Source: Confluentibacter sediminis
GTDB lineage: Bacteria; Bacteroidota; Bacteroidia; Flavobacteriales; Flavobacteriaceae
Assembly (NCBI RefSeq): GCF_003258355.1
Contig: NZ_QKPO01000001.1
Span: 310,001-374,000, forward strand
DNA: 64,000 bases
Direction of reading: 5' to 3'
How positions within the stretch are numbered: the first letter of the stretch is position 1; each line of letters opens with the position of its first letter. Position numbers and translations under genes: made by a program. The notes under the pieces were generated by a model. It saw only the letters and a list, made by a program, of their open reading frames with translations, was not told the origin of the DNA and did no database searches. Below, piece by piece: positions 1 through 8,646 of the stretch.

Positions 1-91
1 TGCGAAGCTTACCGATGCACAAAGAAAATCTGTTATAGATTGGGCTAAACAAGTCCGTTTAAAATACAGTTTAGAACCTAAACCTGAATAG
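1..91 (+). CDS. C-terminal end of an unidentified protein (partial)
   Basis: An open frame enters from the left edge and stops with TAG at 89-91. The 29 visible residues are charged and end in KYSLEPKPE. No family can be named from so short a tail. It lies 7 bases before the glycosyltransferase start on the same strand, so the two are probably co-transcribed and this may be another sugar-transfer gene, but that is only context. Confidence 0.6.
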   Translation, partial: AKLTDAQRKSVIDWAKQVRLKYSLEPKPE

Positions 92-98
92 AATCATT

Positions 99-1337
99 TT
101 GGAGAAGACGTTATTAATTATTGGTTTTGTTTGGCCAGAACCTAAAAGTTCTGCGGCGGGTAGCCGTATGATGCAACTTATAGATATATTTCGACACCAT
201 AATTATAAAATAACATTCGCTAGTGCTTGTGCCAAAACCGATAATGCTTTTAATCTTGAAACTATCGGAATAAAACAGGTTGCCATTGAATTGAACAACT
301 CTAGTTTTGATGAATTTATAAAGCAATTGAATCCCGATATTGTGATTTTTGACCGGTTTATGGTTGAAGAGCAATTTGGTTGGCGAATTGCTGAACACTG
401 TCCAAATGCCTTACGGATTTTAGATACCGAAGATTTACATTGCTTAAGAAAAGGCAGGGAACAAGCCCTTAAAAATGAGGTGATGTTTGATAAATCCTAT
501 TTGTTTAACGATATCGCGAAACGTGAAATAGCAAGTTTATATCGTTGCGATTTAAGTCTTATTATTTCAGAAGAAGAAATCGAGATATTAAAGAATCAAT
601 TTAAAGTTAGCATACATCATTTGTATTATCTGCCATTTTTAACAGAAGCTGTTACAATGGAAGCTAAACGTAAATTGCCAAAGTTGAATCAAAGAGAACA
701 TTTTATTACCATTGGAAACTTTTTGCATGCTCCTAATTACGATGCTACACTGTTTTTAAAAGAAAAAATTTGGCCTTTAATTAGAAAAAAACTCCCAAAA
801 GTCGAGCTTCACATCTATGGGTCGTATGCCTCAGATAAAATTCTAAAGCTTACCGATGAAAAAGAGGGATTTATAATAAAAGGATTTGTTGATGATGTTA
901 ATACAGTGATGCAACATGCCAAAGTCTGTTTAGCACCGTTGCGTTTTGGTGCAGGTTTAAAAGGAAAGTTAATTGATGCAATGCTAAACGGAACACCTTG
1001 TGTTATGACGACCATTGCCGCTGAAGGTATGTTTAGCACGTTTGAACCAAATGGATTTATAGCTGATGATACCGAAGAATTTGTACATAAAGCCATAGAA
1101 TTATATACAGACAAGATTTTCTGGAATGGAAAACAAAAAAATGGCTTTCATATTATAAATGCCCGTTTTGATAGACAATTGTTTGTTTCAGATTTTATAT
1201 TTAAAGTAAATTCAATTCTAAATAACCTTCAGCTACATCGATTAGACAATTTTACAGGTCAAATGTTGCACCATCATACCATGCAGAGTACTAAGTTTAT
1301 GAGTAAATGGATTGAGGAGAAGAATAAGATTAATTAG
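99..1337 (+). CDS. Glycosyltransferase, GT-B fold, group 1-like
   Basis: The 412-residue product opens with a hydrophobic strand and the loop PEPKSSAAGSRM, as in the donor-acceptor cleft of GT-B enzymes. The C-terminal half has GNFLHAPNYDA (about residue 208), LHIYGS, and a GAGLKGKLIDAMLNGTPCV block near residues 285-303, which corresponds to the nucleotide-sugar binding segment of family 4-type transferases. It probably adds a sugar to a surface polysaccharide or lipid; donor and acceptor cannot be read. The only plausible start is TTG at 99, because an in-frame stop lies just upstream and the first ATG would remove the N-terminal strand. The 3' end overlaps the convergent lipoprotein gene by 8 bases. 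Confidence 0.8.
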   Translation: MEKTLLIIGFVWPEPKSSAAGSRMMQLIDIFRHHNYKITFASACAKTDNAFNLETIGIKQVAIELNNSSFDEFIKQLNPDIVIFDRFMVEEQFGWRIAEHCPNALRILDTEDLHCLRKGREQALKNEVMFDKSYLFNDIAKREIASLYRCDLSLIISEEEIEILKNQFKVSIHHLYYLPFLTEAVTMEAKRKLPKLNQREHFITIGNFLHAPNYDATLFLKEKIWPLIRKKLPKVELHIYGSYASDKILKLTDEKEGFIIKGFVDDVNTVMQHAKVCLAPLRFGAGLKGKLIDAMLNGTPCVMTTIAAEGMFSTFEPNGFIADDTEEFVHKAIELYTDKIFWNGKQKNGFHIINARFDRQLFVSDFIFKVNSILNNLQLHRLDNFTGQMLHHHTMQSTKFMSKWIEEKNKIN

Positions 1338-1896
1338 TGTTTAATCCTAGCCAGTCAAATTTACTAATCATGATACCAGTGCTACAATCATCTTGGCAGC
1401 CATTGGCAATATAATAACAATCTTTAAGGACATTCAAATCATCTACGGCAAAAGTGACTTGGTTGGTACGGGTATCTACAGATAGATAGTTGTTTAAACA
1501 GGTATCATATAGCTCGTCAATAGTTAGAGGAGAAGTACCATTAACATGGGTTCCAATGGTTTCAGAAGTTTCATTATAAGAGCTCGTAATCAATCTGTTT
1601 TCATAACCTAAGTAATTATGGCTATCATCATAGATAGAATAAGATTCAAAAGTTCTAGAAATCACTATATTATTTTCAACCGTTATTTTAGTAGTGCTAC
1701 CAAAACCAAACACAGAACCCGAGCTCATTTCATAAGTATAAGATGTTCCATGCTCCAGTTTTAAACGTTTCCAAGTTTCTAGACTTGTTTCAAATTCTTT
1801 TATGTGTTTATAGTTTGTGTCACTATTTGTATCACAACTTAAGTTACATCCTAAAGCTAAAGCTATTAAAGCAGAAATAAAGAGTTTTGTTTTCAT
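1330..1896 (-). CDS. Small secreted lipoprotein of unknown function (DUF6174-like)
   Basis: The product has 188 residues from the ATG at 1896, which begins MKTKLFISALIALALGC, a short signal peptide ending near a cysteine. A longer reading from 1926 adds ten residues that would bury the signal, so it was not used. The mature part contains YTYEMSS, a beta-rich middle (VENNIVISRTFES) and four cysteines near the C-terminus (DTCLNN, KDCYY, NGCQDDC) that could form disulfides. The layout, W then YTYE then V.NN.VI, resembles DUF6174-type lipoproteins, but that assignment is weak. It is probably attached to the periplasmic side of a membrane. Confidence 0.6.
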   Translation of the reverse strand: MKTKLFISALIALALGCNLSCDTNSDTNYKHIKEFETSLETWKRLKLEHGTSYTYEMSSGSVFGFGSTTKITVENNIVISRTFESYSIYDDSHNYLGYENRLITSSYNETSETIGTHVNGTSPLTIDELYDTCLNNYLSVDTRTNQVTFAVDDLNVLKDCYYIANGCQDDCSTGIMISKFDWLGLNTN

Positions 1897-1950
1897 GTCG
1901 GTTTTATAACCTAGATGCTCAAACAAATAAAAGGTTGCGTTACCAAGCTG

Positions 1951-2445
1951 TTAAGCTTCAACCTCACTTTTTTTAATTTTTCTATAAGTATAGGTATTGA
2001 AAATATTACGTTTAGCAAAACGGTTTAGTTTATCCGCTTGACAAAGTTTAATATATAAAGCCTTGTTGACACCAAAGAACTCATAGGTGTTGCCATCTAA
2101 AAAACTCATTTCTAAAACCAAGCCTTTATGTTGCCAATCTATAATAGGGCTATTAATAGTATTGTTGTATTCATCTAAATTAGCAGCTTTGGTTTCTGGA
2201 GCAATGCTTACCAAGAAGTGATAGCCATCAATGATCTGTCTGCTCATTAATTCGGCTTCCATAGCTTTTTCATGACCAGCTTGAAACTTATCAGGATGCC
2301 ATTCTTTTACCAAATTTCTATAAGTAGATTTTAATTGTTTAAGATCAATATCTTTTTCAACACTAAACAATTTTTTATACTCGCTAATACGTTTCATATG
2401 GTCTTTTTTACTTTTTTTATGGGCCTCACGGTACATCCATTTCAT
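1951..2445 (-). CDS. J-domain protein with C-terminal KTSC domain
   Basis: The 164-residue protein has two parts. Residues about 25-85 form a J-domain with helix I (ISEYKKLFSVEKDIDL), helix II (LKSTYRNLVKEWH) and the HPD signature in WHPDKF, which in this family stimulates DnaK ATPase. Residues about 108-160 fit the KTSC domain (LEMSFLDGNTYEFFGV and a final YTYRKI). There is no Gly/Phe linker, zinc-finger or DnaJ C-terminal domain, so this is a specialised co-chaperone rather than DnaJ. The KTSC part may dictate the client; its ligand is not known to me. It is transcribed away from the ABC-F gene. Confidence 0.8.
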   Translation of the reverse strand: MKWMYREAHKKSKKDHMKRISEYKKLFSVEKDIDLKQLKSTYRNLVKEWHPDKFQAGHEKAMEAELMSRQIIDGYHFLVSIAPETKAANLDEYNNTINSPIIDWQHKGLVLEMSFLDGNTYEFFGVNKALYIKLCQADKLNRFAKRNIFNTYTYRKIKKSEVEA

Positions 2446-2768
2446 TCGTTTTTACTAAGAACAAAAGTTTAGTATGGATGTTTTTATAACCTGATTTTTT
2501 CAAAATAAGGCGCGAAGATAATCTTTTTTAAGATGTAAGACGCTAGAATAGAGAGAAAAGAGTAAAAATATAGGCAAAGGCTTTAGGGTATTTATTCTTT
2601 TTTGCCACTAATTCCCCTCATTAGCACAAACATATAAACTTTGCTGATATTGAAATTCATGTAAATTAATGAAATGAGTAGCTGCTTTTTTAATGTGAGG
2701 AAAATCTAAAAGCGAAGCGGGCTAAATCTAACATCTTTTTATAGCTTTGCAGCTTTAAAAAATATACG
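2446..2768. other. Intergenic region between divergent genes, with ABC-F promoter
   Basis: This 323-base A+T-rich gap separates the divergent J-domain and ABC-F genes. It contains no open frame of note. At 2660-2678 is a short sequence, TGTAAATTAATGAAATGAG, similar in 16 of 19 bases to 48733-48751 and probably a dispersed intergenic repeat. The promoter of the ABC-F gene lies at its right end. Confidence 0.6.
2742..2749 (+). promoter_or_regulatory. Bacteroidota -7 promoter element for the ABC-F gene
   Basis: TAGCTTTG matches the TAnnTTTG -7 consensus of Bacteroidota sigma-A promoters exactly and lies 19 bases before the ATG at 2769. No convincing -33 element was seen. Confidence 0.55.
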
Positions 2769-4406
2769 ATGATTTCAGTAGATAATTTAGCAGTAGAATT
2801 TGGCGGTAGTGCCTTATTTAGTGAGGTGTCTTTCACCATTAATGAAAATGATAAAATTGCCCTTATGGGGAAAAATGGGGCAGGAAAATCTACCATGATG
2901 AAAATTATTGCTGGCGAGCAAAAAGCCTCTCGTGGTGCTGTTCGCTATCCAAAAGACGTGATTATTGCTTATTTGCCTCAACACTTATTGACTGAAGACA
3001 ATTGCACCGTGTTTGAAGAAGCCTCGAAAGCCTTTGACCATATTTTTAAAATGCGTGACGAAATGGAACGCCTTAATAAAGAATTGGAAACCAGAACCGA
3101 TTATGACTCTGATGAGTATATGAAAATCATCCAACAAGTGTCTGATTTAGGTGAAAAATTCTATGCGTTAGAAGATGTGAATTATGATGCCGAAGTGGAA
3201 AAAGCCTTGCGAGGTTTAGGGTTTAAACGCGAAGATTTTACACGGTTAACCAGCGAGTTTAGTGGTGGGTATAGAATGCGTATTGAATTGGCAAAAATTT
3301 TATTGCAAAAACCAGACTTAATTCTTTTAGATGAGCCTACCAATCATATTGATATAGAGTCTGTTATTTGGTTGGAAGACTTTTTACTGAATAAAGCTAA
3401 AGCAGTCATGGTGATTTCACATGACAAAGCGTTTATTGATAATATTACCAATAGGACTATTGAGGTGACTATGGGAAGGATTTACGACTATAAAGCGAAT
3501 TATTCCCATTATTTACAGTTACGGGAAGACAGGCGCGCCCACCAAATAAAAGCGTATAACGAACAACAAAAATTCATAGCCGACAATGTGGCATTTATTG
3601 AGCGTTTTAAAGGCACCTACTCAAAAACCAATCAAGTAAGTTCCCGAGAGCGGATGCTTGAAAAATTAGAAATTATTGAAATAGACGAAGTCGATACATC
3701 AGCTTTAAAACTACGTTTTCCACCAGCTCCCCGTTCGGGCGATTACCCGGTAACGGTTAAGGATTTATCGAAATCTTATGATGACCATATCGTGTTTAAA
3801 AATGCTAATATGTCTATTTCACGTGGCGAAAAAGTATCCTTTGTTGGAAGAAATGGCGAAGGAAAATCAACCATGATTAAAGCTATTATGGGTGAAATCG
3901 ATTTTGAAGGTAAATGTGCTTTGGGGCATAACGTAAAGGTTGGTTATTTTGCACAAAATCAAGCGTCTTTATTGGATGAGAATTTAACTATTTTTCAAAC
4001 GGTTGATGAAGTTGCCGAAGGCGATATCCGTACCCAAATAAAAACCATTTTAGGTGGCTTCATGTTTAAAGGCGATGATATCGACAAAAAAGTAAGTGTG
4101 CTGTCTGGTGGTGAAAAAACCAGATTAGCCATGGTAAAACTCCTTTTAGAACCCGTTAATTTGCTGATTCTGGATGAGCCAACCAATCACTTGGATTTAA
4201 AGTCGAAAGACGTTTTAAAAGAAGCCTTAAAAAACTTTGATGGTACTTTGATTTTAGTATCGCATGACCGTGATTTTCTTCAAGGTTTATCACAAAAAGT
4301 ATTCGAATTTAAAGACCAACGTGTTCTTGAACATTTTGAAACTATTGATGACTTTTTGGTAAGAAACCGCATTGAGAATTTAAAGCAGATTGATTTAAAG
4401 AAATAA
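2769..4406 (+). CDS. ABC-F family ATPase (YbiT/EttA-like)
   Basis: A soluble 545-residue protein with two ABC cassettes and no membrane segment. Cassette 1 has Walker A GKNGAGKST (about residue 35), signature FSGGYRMR and Walker B LILLDEPTNHID. Cassette 2 has GRNGEGKST (about residue 360), LSGGEKTR and LLILDEPTNHLD. A charged linker of roughly 70 residues joins them (about residues 240-310), as expected for the P-site tRNA-interacting motif of ABC-F proteins. Such proteins act on the ribosome; some family members protect against antibiotics, but this has the general housekeeping architecture. Start ATG 2769 follows the -7 box; a hairpin terminator follows the stop. Confidence 0.92.
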   Translation: MISVDNLAVEFGGSALFSEVSFTINENDKIALMGKNGAGKSTMMKIIAGEQKASRGAVRYPKDVIIAYLPQHLLTEDNCTVFEEASKAFDHIFKMRDEMERLNKELETRTDYDSDEYMKIIQQVSDLGEKFYALEDVNYDAEVEKALRGLGFKREDFTRLTSEFSGGYRMRIELAKILLQKPDLILLDEPTNHIDIESVIWLEDFLLNKAKAVMVISHDKAFIDNITNRTIEVTMGRIYDYKANYSHYLQLREDRRAHQIKAYNEQQKFIADNVAFIERFKGTYSKTNQVSSRERMLEKLEIIEIDEVDTSALKLRFPPAPRSGDYPVTVKDLSKSYDDHIVFKNANMSISRGEKVSFVGRNGEGKSTMIKAIMGEIDFEGKCALGHNVKVGYFAQNQASLLDENLTIFQTVDEVAEGDIRTQIKTILGGFMFKGDDIDKKVSVLSGGEKTRLAMVKLLLEPVNLLILDEPTNHLDLKSKDVLKEALKNFDGTLILVSHDRDFLQGLSQKVFEFKDQRVLEHFETIDDFLVRNRIENLKQIDLKK

Positions 4407-4425
4407 TTTTTTTGTTTTTATAAGT

Positions 4426-4467
4426 AAATGTCAATAAGTGATTGGAAAACCATTTATTGACATTTTT
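4426..4467 (+). terminator. Hairpin terminator after the ABC-F gene
   Basis: AAATGTCAATAA at 4426-4437 pairs perfectly with TTATTGACATTT at 4454-4465 across a 16-base loop and is followed by further T residues. It lies 19 bases after the ABC-F stop codon. Confidence 0.65.
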
Positions 4468-4666
4468 AGTTTCCATAGGTATCGCTCATTTATAGTTATA
4501 ATGTATTCCAGTAAGTGTGCAAAAAATATGTGCCTATATGTTTGATAGCTATACTTTTGCTTGATTTTTAAGTAGCAATCTGTTAAATTAGTAGCTTATT
4601 AAAATGACAAGTAATTTCCATTTTAATAAGCAAAACAATCAACTAAATAAACCAAACTAAATTATT

Positions 4667-6808
4667 ATGAAACATCCAATGAAAGGGGTAATGCTCTTAG
4701 TTTTTCTTACTATTATTGGTACATCCTGTAAAGAAAGCGCTTCAGAAAATCAAAGTCAAAGTTCAGATAATTCAGAAAATTTTACCGTTCAAATAACGGA
4801 TAACCCTTTAACATTTTGCAATCCAATTAATTTGGTTGTAGGATCGGAAAGAGCTCGAAGAGGAGGCGAACCCGTTGTGCTTATTTATAAAGATGATTAT
4901 TATCTTTTTGTTACTGGTAGCAGAGGATATTGGTTTTCCAAAAATATGCGGTACTGGACGTATGTAGATGCCCCTAATTTTCCGGGTGGTGTCGTGTCCG
5001 TTATCAATATGAATGGCACTTTATATGCCTGTGCGATGAACCAAAAAGATGTGTTCTCTTGTAGCAATCCTAAAAGTGGGGAATGGACAAAAGCTGGTAG
5101 TTTTGACAGTGACCGTTATGGTGACGCCAATATGTATTACGATGATGATGGCAAGTTGTACATGTATTATGGTTGGTCTCAATTGATGCCGTTCAAGGTT
5201 GTTGAACTGGATCCTAAAACATTTAAGGAAATTGGAGAGCCAAAAATCTGTTTCTTTGGCAACTATGAAGAACATGGTTTTGAGCGCAGAAGGAAAGACG
5301 ATGTTATATTTCCATTCTTCAATCATAGAGACTATTTCCCAGAAGAATATCCTTGGATAGAAGGGCCTTGGATTACAAAACACAAGGGCAAATATTATTT
5401 GCAATATGCATCTATTGGTCTCGAATTTTTATCATATTCACATGGTGTTTATGTGTCAGACACTCCTATGGGACCGTTTGAATATTCCCAACACAATCCT
5501 TTAACATTCAAAACAACTGGCTTTGCTCCGGGGGCAGGACATGGTAGTACCTTTCATGATAAAAATGGACAATTATGGACTATTTGTATGATTCCGTCTT
5601 TTTATAATGGCAGAGGAGGTGCTGAAATATCATTGTTCCCCACTGCTGTAGATGCAGATGGCGTGATGCATTCCAATACGGCTTTTGGCGATTATCCGCA
5701 GTATTATCCTGGTGTCAAAAAAGATGCAGTTGATACTAATTTTACAGGATGGATGCTTTTATCACAGAAAAAAAAGGTTGAAGTATCTTCTACGTTTGAA
5801 GAAAATAAACCGGCGAACGCTGTTGATGAAAATTTTATGACCTTTTGGTCTGCGGGAACTGGCGACCCAGGGGAATATATGACGGTTGATTTGGGTAAAG
5901 ATGCCAATATTTATGCTATTCAAACAAACTTCGACCAATATGGTGCTGAAATGCCATCAGGTGGTGGATTCGGTTTTGGCGGTGGCGGAGGTCTTGATCG
6001 TTACCAATCTTACACCATTGAAGTGTCAAGTGATAACAAAAATTGGTTCATGCTTATAGATAAGAGTCATAACATTCAGGATTTAAGACATGATTATGTT
6101 GAACTTCAAAAACCTATAAAAGCGAGGTATGTAAAATTAACCAATGTGTTTACTCCTAGTAAAGGAAAATTTGCGGTGAAGGATTTACGCATTTTTGGCA
6201 ATCCCGATGTAGCAACATTTACAAAAGTTGATGCTATAATGGCTGTGCGCAATCCAGAAGATCGTCGCGACGCCACCCTTTTATGGGAACCTGTTAAAGG
6301 GGCCGATGGGTATGTGGTTCGTTATGGCATTGAACCCAATAAACTTTATAATAATTATATGGTATATGATACCAATACACTCACTATGCATAGTCTTAAC
6401 AAAACACCCGAATATTATTTTGAGGTGGAAGCTTTTGATAGCGGAACAGATTATTATAAAGAAAGAACAGAAGAAACCATGGGGAGAGGTGCTGAAATTG
6501 AACTTTCTCAAGGAATAAGTATAGGATATAGAGGCGGTACGCTACTAGAGCGAAAAATGACGCGTGAAGGCGTAAACGAATATGTTTTTGATAGTATTAA
6601 ACCAGACACTTATACGGTTAAACATACGTTTGGGCCTGTACTTTGGAGTGGTAAACTAACTGAAGCAGAACTTATTGGATCTGGTGATGAACCCACAGTA
6701 ACGGCTGAGCTTACCGAATTAGGTAAAGGCATGGATGTTACTGGTGAAATGAATTTTAAAGTCATTCCTGGAGAAAAATTCGGAAAAATAATCATTACAT
6801 TCGATTAA
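4667..6808 (+). CDS. Secreted GH43-type glycosidase with F5/8C and fibronectin-III-like domains
   Basis: A 713-residue lipoprotein. The signal peptide ends in IIGTSC (about residue 21). Residues about 50-350 look like a five-bladed GH43 propeller, with repeats such as DDYYLFVTGSRGYWFSKNM, DANMYYDDDGKLYMYYGW and the acidic EGPWITKHKGKYYLQYAS; the glutamate of EGPWI is a candidate catalytic residue. Residues about 362-516 form an F5/8 type C/CBM32-like carbohydrate-binding domain interrupted by a glycine-rich loop (GGGFGFGGGGG). Residues about 522-592 are fibronectin-III-like, followed by an unassigned beta-rich tail. It likely cleaves side chains of a plant or algal polysaccharide at the cell surface. 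The serine hydrolase follows on the same strand. Substrate cannot be inferred. Confidence 0.82.
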   Translation: MKHPMKGVMLLVFLTIIGTSCKESASENQSQSSDNSENFTVQITDNPLTFCNPINLVVGSERARRGGEPVVLIYKDDYYLFVTGSRGYWFSKNMRYWTYVDAPNFPGGVVSVINMNGTLYACAMNQKDVFSCSNPKSGEWTKAGSFDSDRYGDANMYYDDDGKLYMYYGWSQLMPFKVVELDPKTFKEIGEPKICFFGNYEEHGFERRRKDDVIFPFFNHRDYFPEEYPWIEGPWITKHKGKYYLQYASIGLEFLSYSHGVYVSDTPMGPFEYSQHNPLTFKTTGFAPGAGHGSTFHDKNGQLWTICMIPSFYNGRGGAEISLFPTAVDADGVMHSNTAFGDYPQYYPGVKKDAVDTNFTGWMLLSQKKKVEVSSTFEENKPANAVDENFMTFWSAGTGDPGEYMTVDLGKDANIYAIQTNFDQYGAEMPSGGGFGFGGGGGLDRYQSYTIEVSSDNKNWFMLIDKSHNIQDLRHDYVELQKPIKARYVKLTNVFTPSKGKFAVKDLRIFGNPDVATFTKVDAIMAVRNPEDRRDATLLWEPVKGADGYVVRYGIEPNKLYNNYMVYDTNTLTMHSLNKTPEYYFEVEAFDSGTDYYKERTEETMGRGAEIELSQGISIGYRGGTLLERKMTREGVNEYVFDSIKPDTYTVKHTFGPVLWSGKLTEAELIGSGDEPTVTAELTELGKGMDVTGEMNFKVIPGEKFGKIIITFD

Positions 6809-6940
6809 AATAAATAAATATTAGAGGGGAAAATACATAGACTTTGACTTCATATGGTTTTGATTTGAAGTTTTGCTCTCTGTATTGACTTTCTTATGAA
6901 TACCAAGCTTATTTTTGTTAAAACCGTTAACCAACTAAAT

Positions 6941-8530
6941 ATGAAACTAAAATCTTTTCTTCTTTTAATTATTTCATGTGTTTTATTGATTATAGGATGT
7001 ACTAAACCACCCGAAAAGCAAGAAACCAAAGAAAATGAGTTGTCTTATAGTGCACCAGAAGCAGAGGGTATCCCTTCTAAAACAATAGCTCATTTTTTCG
7101 AACAAGTAGCCTCCAAGGGTTACGATGTACACGGATTGATGATGTTGCGTCATGGTAAGGTGATTGCGGAACATTGGTGGGCACCATATCAACCCGAAAT
7201 TCAGCATGCACAATATTCAGCTACAAAAACATTCACTGGAGCAGCTGTTGGCTTTGCCGTTCAAGAAGGGCTGTTAGATATTGAAGACAAGATGATTTCC
7301 TTTTTCCCAGAATTGCTTCCTGATACCATTTCACCCCAGTTGGAAAAACTCACGGTAAAGCATCTTCTTACCATGTCTGTTGGACATAAACCAACACGAT
7401 ATGTAGGTTCTGGTTTAAGTCAGGTGCGCTCCTTTTTGGCAGCACCATTTGCCTACGAACCAGGAACGTTTTTTGCCTATAATATTACAGCTTCTCATAT
7501 GTTATCCCATATTATTACGAAAGTTACTGGGATGACCATTCACGATTATTTAAAACCACGTTTGTTAGAGCCATTAGGCATTAAAGATGTGATATGGGAA
7601 ATGGATAATGATGGTATCAATATGGGGAATGGAGGTACCCATATGAAAACCTCTGATTTAGCTAGAATGGGATTGTTTTTAGTAAACAAAGGAAGATGGA
7701 ATGGCAAACAATTATTGGATTCTACGTGGGTGGAGGCGGCAACAACGCCGCATATTTTTCAACATCCAGAGATGACAGAAGAAGAAATGCAAAAAACAAA
7801 TGATGATGGTTCGCAAGGATATGGCTATCAAATTTGGATGGGACGCCATGATTCGTATCGCGCCATCGGTGGGCAAAACCAGTTAATCATGGTAATTCCA
7901 AAGTACGATTTTATTTTGGTTTGCCATAGTAAAATTAGTGATGAGGCAGGCTTTAACAATTTAATTTATGATATGTTACCTTCCTTTAGTGATAAACCCT
8001 TAGAAGCAGACCCAGCATTTGATTTAGAAGCTGAAATCGCCGATTATGAAATCAAGAAACCCTTTGAAGAGGCGACAGCAACTAAAGTAACCATGGAAAC
8101 ACGTCGCTATAAAATGGAAGATAACAGCTCTAATATTCAGACGGTTTTGTTCCGTTTTGATGTTGAAGGCCATTGTTATCTTACATTGGTAACTCCTAGT
8201 GCGATTCATAATATTCCCTTTGGTTTGGATACGTGGATCTATGGAGAAACAGACCGTACATTTTCGTTCACAAAAACAGTTTATCCAAATTCTATGGGAG
8301 TAACGCCTGTAAAAACAGCAGGTATTTATACTTGGACTGCTTCCAATAAATTATCGGCATATTACCAGTCATTTTTTAATCCAGGAACCAATGAAACATT
8401 TCATTTTACATTTGAAGATGAAAACATAACTATGGAAATAGAGGCACCTGCGAGTTTGCCAGGACCGCCAGACCGCCAGAAAGTACCAATGAATAATATA
8501 GTGCTTAAGGGAATTAAATTAACTGATTGA
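6941..8530 (+). CDS. Beta-lactamase-fold serine hydrolase, lipoprotein
   Basis: A 529-residue class C beta-lactamase/penicillin-binding-type hydrolase. SATK (about residue 93) gives the nucleophile serine and general-base lysine, a tyrosine lies in FAYNITASHML, and RAIGGQNQL stands where the third motif is expected. The signal peptide MKLKSFLLLIISCVLLIIGC ends at a lipidation cysteine, so ATG 6941 is preferred to an in-frame ATG at 6896 that would put 15 extra residues before the signal. The roughly 150-residue C-terminal extension is beta-rich. Family members include esterases and peptidases, and the location after a GH43 gene suggests an esterase acting on decorated glycans; this is inference. 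It is not evidence for beta-lactam resistance. Confidence 0.8.
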   Translation: MKLKSFLLLIISCVLLIIGCTKPPEKQETKENELSYSAPEAEGIPSKTIAHFFEQVASKGYDVHGLMMLRHGKVIAEHWWAPYQPEIQHAQYSATKTFTGAAVGFAVQEGLLDIEDKMISFFPELLPDTISPQLEKLTVKHLLTMSVGHKPTRYVGSGLSQVRSFLAAPFAYEPGTFFAYNITASHMLSHIITKVTGMTIHDYLKPRLLEPLGIKDVIWEMDNDGINMGNGGTHMKTSDLARMGLFLVNKGRWNGKQLLDSTWVEAATTPHIFQHPEMTEEEMQKTNDDGSQGYGYQIWMGRHDSYRAIGGQNQLIMVIPKYDFILVCHSKISDEAGFNNLIYDMLPSFSDKPLEADPAFDLEAEIADYEIKKPFEEATATKVTMETRRYKMEDNSSNIQTVLFRFDVEGHCYLTLVTPSAIHNIPFGLDTWIYGETDRTFSFTKTVYPNSMGVTPVKTAGIYTWTASNKLSAYYQSFFNPGTNETFHFTFEDENITMEIEAPASLPGPPDRQKVPMNNIVLKGIKLTD

Positions 8531-8646
8531 TAGAATTTAGAGTGTTGGTGTTATTGATTTTAGAATAATTTTTTGACTAGCTTCGTTTAACTACCTTTAT
8601 TGATAATTAAAACAATCCATAATTTATAAGTTGTGTTTAATTGAAT

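Noticed and set aside
6941-8530. Beta-lactam resistance gene
   Set aside because: The SxxK fold is shared by esterases and peptidases; the long extra domain and the glycosidase neighbour argue against a dedicated beta-lactamase.
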